A stretch of 64,000 nt of DNA. Source: Onchidella celtica (lineage: Eukaryota > Mollusca > Gastropoda > Systellommatophora > Onchidiidae). Positions 34,401-43,400 of the stretch are shown here, in pieces. Made by a program: the position numbers and the translations under genes. Each line of letters starts with the position of its first letter. Position 1 is the first letter of the stretch. Location of the stretch: assembly GCA_963931925.1 (NCBI GenBank), contig OZ007573.1, positions 41,345,998 to 41,409,997 on the forward strand, given 5' to 3'. The notes beneath the pieces were generated by a model that saw only the letters and a list, made by a program, of their open reading frames with translations, was not told where the DNA came from and made no database searches.

Positions 34401-37400
34401 TGTTTTTTTTTTTTATGTGAGAATGTGTCAAGCTGGATTTCTCTGTCATTTCCTCTAAGCTAACTAAACATGACTGGATTTGTGTACCCTATATTTTCTC
34501 TTCCACCGACTCTCTGCATTTGGCTCAGGGAGTTGTTTCTGTAATATTTTGTTTCACGTCATTAAAAAAAATAATAAAGCCAATTTGTTAACTCTAGGGT
34601 GGGAATGTAATGTTATATATTTACTCAGCATTTGAATCTGGAACTGTCAGTAACAGTAATTCATTCAGCATCTCTAGCAAAATCATTATGATTCATCCCT
34701 GGGGTTTTTTTGTGTTTTTTTTTTAGCTCCACTTCTGTGTATTCAGTTTATACTGTAGTTGCTTTATGATGTATTTCATTGTGAGATACTGGCACATAAT
34801 TGGTAACATATTTCAGCCAGCCCTGTTAAGAAAGTCGAACAACAAGATGGTTAAAACTCAAAACATTAATTGAATTTTTTATTTTGTCGATATTGTTTAT
34901 TATGTCTGCTATCATTTCTTTTAAAGGAATGGTAATTTTTTTTTCCCCACCCATCATTTTGCTAGATTTTCTCCACTAGGGTGGCTGCGACATAATTTAA
35001 ATGGATTCTATATCATTGCCTCATATTTTAATTGAGCTGTTTTGGCATTTTTGATTAATCCACAGGCAAGCAGAGATGACAGCCAGTAAATTTGGCCGAG
35101 ACACGCTGACACTCCTGTTGCTGTCGGACAAATTTAGTGCCACTTTGGTCATGGTCAGCGTCATCAGTGGTAGTTCCGACTTTGCATACATCCAGCGAGG
35201 TGTTCAGAAAGCCGCAGCTCTCACAAAACGTTGTGGATTGTTGGTGTCGGAATGGTTGAAATTTCTGGGGGTTAACCCAATGGTCAGGCAGATTGTCGCA
35301 TTCCCCAATCTCAAAAAAGCCATGATGCAGAGAATTACAAAAGATAAGGTTTGTATGAGGTTAAGGAACTGCATTGGCAGGGTTAGTTTCCAAGTGATTA
35401 AAGTGAAAGACTGAAGAACACTTCAATAAAAGAAATGTGAAGCTTCAGCACAGATTCAGTGATATGTAGCAACGGCACAAGTAGAGGAAATGATGGCATG
35501 AGCAAAGAAATTGTAAATTTTAAGTCCTGACCATCATGTCGCAATATTTTTTTCAGCTGGCTGCCTGTGACATTTAACTGATTCTGTGCTGTCATCTTAC
35601 AAACGTAATTTCTGTCAATTTTGATCAAACAGAAAGGCTTCCATGAAGTTTGAGCTTTTCTTTATCCTGTCAACCGCTTACACTATTTGTCACCTTGGTT
35701 CTTGTTTTTTCTACCTCCATTTTCTGAAAAACTGGAGATCTTTTAGTAGTGGTATAACAAATGCACACTTTGACATTTTTAGTTTAAAATGTGTTTGGCA
35801 CTGATAAGCTGTTTCACAGTTCCAATTTATTCTAACTCCTTATGATTATACTAAAACCGCAAAAGTTTAACGTCGAATTTCTTAGTTGTGCAAAAATTGG
35901 AGTTTGAGCAAACAAGAACTAAGGTCTGGTATTGCAGGTCTGGCCTACTTGCGATATCAACTGACTATCTCTGAATTTAAAATCAAATCAGGGATATAAG
36001 TTTGCCCCCTTTTCATTGGTTTTCCAACTTTTTGGCCTTGAGCATGAGAAAAGGAAAATGAGAACCTTGTTTGAAAAGTGTATGTTCAAGGCAGCCGTGT
36101 TATGTAACAATGACTGGTTCAGGTAGTTTCTATTGGCATTTTTCCTAAATTTTACTGAAGACGGCTTACATCTCTGTCAAGTAAATTATTTCATACTGAC
36201 ACAGTGATGTTATATTTTACGTTCTTCATACTAAACTCCCCATGAAAACTGTTTTTTTAACTTTCGTTTTTTTTATATGTCATCTTCTTTTCAGATCAAC
36301 AGATTCTATATATATACAAATTGTTTATCTCATCACCTCACAAACTTAGTTCTTGTTTGTTCTATCTCCATTTTCTGAAAAACCGAGATTGTTTAGTATG
36401 TAGAAGAGGTATAACAAACGAACAGTTTGACACTTGCTTAAAATGGCATTGTGGCATTTATCAAGCTATTTCACAGTTCCAATTTATCTTATCATAATAA
36501 CTAACACAGCAAACGTTTAATGTCCAGTTTCTCAACTGTGCAAAAAGTGGAATTGGACCAAACAAGAACTACGGTCATAATCTTTCAGTCAAATGCCTGC
36601 CAGTGTTTTCTTTACAAATTTAGGTTTTGGAAATGGAATATATATGAGATGAGTATGTTGATTTTAATGGCTAACAAGACCGAAATGAAAAACCATAGTG
36701 AAATCCTATGTATTGGGTGGACGTGGCAAATGTATTTTTGTATCTTTCCTTCTAATTCTGATCAGCAATATCAGGAGAACTTTGGCAATCTGTGTACTCT
36801 TCATGTGGATGACCTGTCAGCACCTTTTGAAGAAGAATGGTCCACCCCAGTCCACAAACACCTCTTCAGTGAGTGGATGCAGGCCAAAGTTCTGTGTCAT
36901 GGGCCCACCTTGTCCAGGGAAGATTTGCATCTGGTGGTTGGAGCTCTGCTCTCACCCAGGTAAATGAATGGATGGAAATGGCACAAGATAATGACAGGGT
37001 TCGGCACAGCCTTGAAAGTCCAGGGATCCCTGGACAAACTTTGGAATTTCAACATTTGAGGAAAAGTCCTGGAAATGGTGGTTTAACCCTGGAGTTCTCC
37101 TGAGGTTTAAAAATCATTGAAAAATTGGGGAAAAAATCTGAAGAAAAATAAATCACTAGATAAAATTAACTTTCTCTCATTTTCTTGTATTTAAGTAGCC
37201 GTGGAATTTAACTCTGGAAGAGCCCTGGAAAGGCTGTGGAAAAACATTCTCTAATTGGTGCAGTATTTTGTCATTGATTTGATGTCACTTTGTTTTCCCA
37301 TCAGGTTGTCCAGTGTGTCTTTCATTCAGGATCTGAACCCTATAGATCCCATACCTCCAGGATCAGCCAGCCAGCCAGAGAAATCTCCACCAGAAACCAG

Positions 37401-40400
37401 TGAGGTATAATATAAATAACACTAACAATAATATTGCATGCTTACACAATGCACTGTTCCATTTGAAATAGGTTCGGGGTGCTTTGCAATATAAGAACAA
37501 ATAATCATGGCAGGAAGGCAATTCACTAAAAATACAATTCCATAGAAGAGATTTAACCTTTTCACATTGTGAGGATCAGGGCTATAGCATGCCCACTGTC
37601 CATTCCTTCTGGCTATTACCTGTATATGCACTGTTTTGGGGCGCTTTTGAGAACTCATGTAAATCTTATGATAAAACTAGAATGTGACATTTGGTATCGT
37701 TGAAAAGTATGTCTAGAGAAGAATAATGATAATCTTATGTTTACCAACAAAAAACAAAAACAGTATGTGCTATGAAACTGTGTACTCCCAGGCAGTGCGG
37801 GGTGCACGAACTGGTGTGCAGGTGACTGCACCTTGCGGGCAACCGGTGTATTGGTTGGTAAAATAGCCCGCACCAGAAGGTGTTAAAGTAGAATTTCAGT
37901 TAAAAAGATAGGTTTTCTGATAATTCTCCATGGAGAGGCATTCCACACAAGATATTACCATAACAGCTATTTAGCATTAGCATAATCAAGGAAGTAAGCT
38001 TGCTGATTTCATTAGTTATCCAAGTTTTTAGCCGAAGTATCTTTGATGTATGTTGAAGTAAGTCACTGCAGCAGCCCTACACAACTATTATGCGCACAGG
38101 CAGTTTTCCTACTTTTTCCTGAAATGCCACTTACGTCCTCGTAGAGTGTAAAATATTGGATTGGGGCTCAGTGTGGTCTGTTGGATTCAGTTTTGAGGGA
38201 TATGTTTTTTTTGTTCTTTTTTTTAAATCTGTATTCTTCCCATACCCAGCTCAAGCTTTGAAAGTTTTTACCAAGTTTTATTATGGGGGAACTGGCTGTG
38301 ATGGTACAATGATTTATATCTCAGAATATACTAGTGGGATGTTTGATCCTGGTTTTAGAACTGTAGATTCTACCAAATAGTATTTCAGCGTTTAAATGAA
38401 GAATCTGTTTCATAACATCTTTTTTACCATAAGAGAGCACCTTTTTTAGTTTAAAGAAGTTTACTTTCCATGTGCAGAGTGTATTGTAAGTAAACTTCCC
38501 AGCCAATATGACTATTCCACCTGGGGGCAGGTTCCTACATCAAACCTACATCGGTGCAATGTTGTAACCAGTGGATCTATATAGGAACAATGTCATACCT
38601 ATGTGCAAACTTGACGTCAGCCTCACATGTTGCATTTCTGTAGTGTTGCTGGCTCGGTTCTTACCTGGCACCCGAATAAGCCACAGATTTAGACGCATTA
38701 ACACCTAATGTCCAGCACTGCATTTCACTTGCCATATCAGATAGCCTGTAGCCTTTTCTCACCACTTCAACTGCGACTGGGTGCATTCAGTTGGACCACA
38801 TATTATTTTAACATAATATCCGTGATTTTGTCCAGTCCAACTTTTTTCTTGAATTACCAGAAGGAAGAGGATTTATTTGTGTTCTCAATTACCTTGTTCT
38901 TAGTAAATGAGGAAGTTAAATACATTTAATCACAGCATATATGTGCAAATCCCAAACTTCTGGCGTAAAAATATGGAATGGATCTGTAACAAATCCATTC
39001 CATATTTTAACCCCTTCACTGCCTGTAGCCCGTACAACGCAGGGGCCTATCCCATCACTCAATATGCCTGTAATCCGCACGACGCACGGACTATGATGTC
39101 CTATCCCATCACTCAATATGCCTGTAGCCCGTACAACGTACAGGACTATGACATCATATCATAGTTCGGTACGTACAGGACTATGACATCATAGTCCTGT
39201 ACATCGTACGGGCCATGGGCAGTGAAGGGGTTAAGTGCGTCCTTGAGGATATATAGATATATAGGCAAATTTGTACGGGTAAGCAAAATCTCCCCGGCAT
39301 ATCAGTGTATAATATAGTTGGCAGTGAAGGGGTTAACACAAGAGTTGAAGGCCTGGTTGAAGAAAGAACTGACAGCTTTCTAATGATTGCGTGAAAGGAA
39401 CATTGTGTATTGTAAATTTTTTCTCACCTTGTTTATGATTTCTCTTCTTCTACAGGACGTTAGTCAGCTGTCACTGACCATAGATGGAGTGACCAAACCT
39501 TTTGACGAATTCATGGATGAATATGTGCAGTGCTACTATCCCCATGTGGAAACCGAATCTTACCGGGTACCACCAATACATTTCAACATCCAGTCATTCA
39601 AAAAAGCGACAGATTACTTAAAAGATGTAGAGCAAACCTCATCTAGCAGTGACACTGGAGGTGTAGAACATAGTGAATCAGAAAATAGCACGGGAAATGA
39701 CTTTATGCCCCCTCGTCCACCGTACCAAATGTCAGCTGGGAAAGAGAGCAATTGCACAGAGAATGCTGGGCCCAATGTAAGGGAATCTTTTCAGTGTGAG
39801 GGTGAGGTAGAGACAGAGAGTGACACGGATGATGGCCTAGACAGCTTCCAGGCAAATAAGAAATCTCGTTCTGCTCAGGAAAAGTCAGAAATTGGTTTAG
39901 CATTACATCAGAGACACAGACCCAAGGACAAGAAAGGGATTTCTTCCCCCAGAAGTGGCCATCCTCACCAGGCGTCATCATCTGTCGTGTACGTCAGTCA
40001 TAATTCCAAGTCCAAACCCATTGTCACATCAGCAAAGTCCTCACCTTTATTTATCATCTCCTCGTCATCACCTCCACCACCAATAACAAAATCAAACAGG
40101 GGGAAAAATGCAACAGCTGCAGCAAGAGAAGGTGCTGACGACAGGGAGAAAGTGGCCAAGCAGATGGCAGCACTGCAGGGTGTAGAAATGATGTCAGAGG
40201 TCATGACGAAGGACACACGAGCAGATGAAGGTAACTGAAGAACTCTATGCGATCATCAAGTTTTGTTACATTTTGGACTCGGCATCTGTCATACATAACA
40301 AATTTATGTCTTAACTTAATGTGTGGATTTCACGCATAGCCAAAGACGGCACTATACATGCAGATCCATGGAAGAATTATTTTCCGATGTGGACCCACAA

Positions 40401-43400
40401 CACATCTTGTCCTTCCTGGAGGCGTCTAAAATTTATAAAAAAAATTTAACAGATTTATAAAATTTATGCAACATAAAACACTTTTCAGAAACTGCTCAGA
40501 TAAAATTACTTTCTGCAGGCCTTTTCCCATTTAATTCTTTTTCTGCAATTTAATTGGACACGCTCTAAGATTCAAACTACCATAAGGCATTAAAAAAAAC
40601 AACAAAAACGTGCTGATGCACCATGAAACTGAAGCTCAAATTTTTGTTTGCAATGTCCGTCTGTCTTAAAATAATCTGAGTACATGTAATACAAGTAATC
40701 TTGTTTATAATTTGTTTAGGAGATGGAGGTTTATGTTGTTCACTGGCATGTCAGAAACATTCAGATACAAGTTGTCTGTAGCTGCAAGTGATCATCATCA
40801 GTCTGAAATGTTTTGTTTTTATTGGCAACAGAAAGTGGTACATTGACAAAGTTAAAAATTTAACCTCGAGAAGGCATATGTCAGCAAATTGCAATGGATG
40901 GTACAACAGTTACTGGCTGTAATAAGCATTTGGGAGAGTTCCAGCCTGTGTGTCTATAGTGAATTCTCTATGTTATGTTGTTTCTCATTCTATTGTACAG
41001 GAGAGAATAGAGTCATCAGTGCTTTAGAGCTCTTGTCACACCAGTTTGGACCCATGTTCATCATCTGCGGCTACCAGTACAACAACTACCTGAACAAACT
41101 GCGGGAAGAGATGTTCTCTAAGGGAGAGGTGAAGCGACCAATCAGAGCTTTTGGTCAAACCATGAGGGCAGAACATGATTGTCTCATTTTCCACAAGGTG
41201 AGAACTGAGATGAGCGGCTGACTGGAAGTACAGATCCAGAGCAGCTTGCTGTAAAGGACCGTGACAAAATCAATATAATACAAAAACTCTCTGGAATTTT
41301 AACAAGCCCAACTGCTGCTCACACATTTCGGATTTGCATGAAATTTCACAAGTGCGGTCCTTTTGACCTGCAGAAGGTTATTTTTTAGATTTTTTAGGGA
41401 AACTCAAAAGTTTATGCTGATTTCTTTTTTTCTGAAGTGGTTTGCAGAATGGGACAGTTACTTAAAAAATCTAATTACCCTAAGTGCAGATTACCACCAT
41501 TTCATGACAAATTTCGCCGGAATGCTGATAGTGTGTGTATGGCATTAATGCGCTTGGGCAACGTGGTATGACTTATCTAAAGTAACAGCAAACAAACAAA
41601 CAATGATGAAGTAAACCTACAGGAACATGCAAAATGAAACAAATCTCTTCAATCACCCAGAATTGAAACTAATAAACAGTTCTGGGTGAAACTAATAAAC
41701 AGTTCAACCTGGGTAACGCCGGGACCATTGCTAGTATTGAAAAAAATAAAATAAATAAAAGCAGAAAATCGGCAAGGTCACAGCTCGGTCTGACAAAGTT
41801 AACATGTGGCAAAAAGAAGAAGAACATGTTTGTATTTTGCAAAGCCCTTGGCAGAAAAAAAAGAAAAACAACAGGTGAATTTATGGAACAAAAAAAACCC
41901 CACAAGATTTTGGACCTTAGGTCCTTCAGATAAAAAGATTTAAACAGATTTTGACAAGATTTTAATAAATTTACAAATGAATTTTGATGAGGAATACAAC
42001 TACTTGTGTCTGATTTTCAGTTTAAAAAATAGCTTTGTGGTTGCTGTGTTATATATTTAAGTTATTTCACACATGGAAAAGAAATTTAAAGTGGTTTATA
42101 CTGTCTTTTGTATAGGGTGACAGCCCATATAAATTATTTTTGCAGTTGACAGTGAACTGCGCTACAGCTATATAATTTGTTTTCCCCCGCAGAAATATGG
42201 TGCTATTGTTGTATGTATCAAAGCCATTGGTGACAACTTCTCCGATTGGGGAGCCTCCGAAGAACAGATAATTGATACCACCAAGAAAATTCTGGAGAAA
42301 GCTGTAAAGCAGCTTGAGAGAGAGGAGGCTATGATTAAGCATGTGACTTCTGACCTTCACTCCAAGATGGCGTGCCATAAGCTGATAGCTTTGCCAAATA
42401 TGGACAGACAAAGTGTACAGAAAGCACTGGACGAGGATTCTAAACTGTTAAAGGTTTGTCTTATTTTGTTCTTATTGAAAACTGATGGTAAAGTCACGAA
42501 GTTGGTTCTTGCTTCAGGGACCATCCATAAAATGTATGCTTGGAAGCAGGAGGAGAGGGGTTGGCGCAGCATAAGAAAAGCATCCATGGGTGGAGTGGTT
42601 CTCTGGGGAGCCCAGCTACACTTTTCAGTTATGGGAATGAATGGACAAAGTGGTTGCTGAATAATACTGAATTGTATAAACCAACTGTTTCTAATAGAAT
42701 AGTCAAATAGGTCCATGCAAAATGCTACTCAAAGCTTCAGACCTTTTGAGGGCTAAGAAAGCAACAGAGACAACAAAAATAAGAAGATGAAAAGAAAGAA
42801 AAAAGAAGAATGAGGTGTAGATGTTCAGAGCAACAGTCCTCTGAAAAGAAAGATTTCTAACAGTTTCTTTCTTCATTTTTGCGTTTGGCTTTTTTTTTTT
42901 TTTTCCTCAGAAAATAAATGACCTAACTGGCAACCAAGGAGCAGACCTTTTTCTGTGCCAGGAGGAACTGCCCGCCAAATATTCATCCATTTGGGATCCC
43001 CCTGACCCAGAAGTTAAAGATCGATTGGTCCAGTGGTGGAAACGAACAGAATCAGCACTGATGAGAGATTCCGACATACTGGATACCAGAGTGTACCGAC
43101 AAGTGATAGGGAGGTGAGGATGCATAGACAATTTCCATCCCCTACAACAGTGGTTCTCAACCTTTTTCAGGCAATCGCCACCTTTGACTCCAAATTTTCT
43201 TTCAGATGATTCTCACATGAGAATACTTGAGAGAATGACACTTTGGCCAGTCGTGTGTTGTTTTGTTGCTTACTCAGATTTATCACTCTCAGATTTTATT
43301 AGTATGAGCACAATATAAATACTACTTGGTCCGCTGACTCGGGAAATACACAGATATAATTTTTAAAGTTGAGTCTCTATCACTAATATGTAAATTGAGG

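Noticed and set aside
36520-36765. N-terminal extension of the exon 5 frame
   Set aside because: It is intronic sequence that happens to be open and includes part of MITE copy B (36349-36569); the acceptor at 36765 fits the phase.
39387-39455. Signal-peptide-like Leu/Phe-rich start (MRERNIVYCKFFLTLFMISLLLQ)
   Set aside because: It lies before the CTACAG acceptor at 39450-39455 and is intron; the exon joins in phase with 37305-37404.
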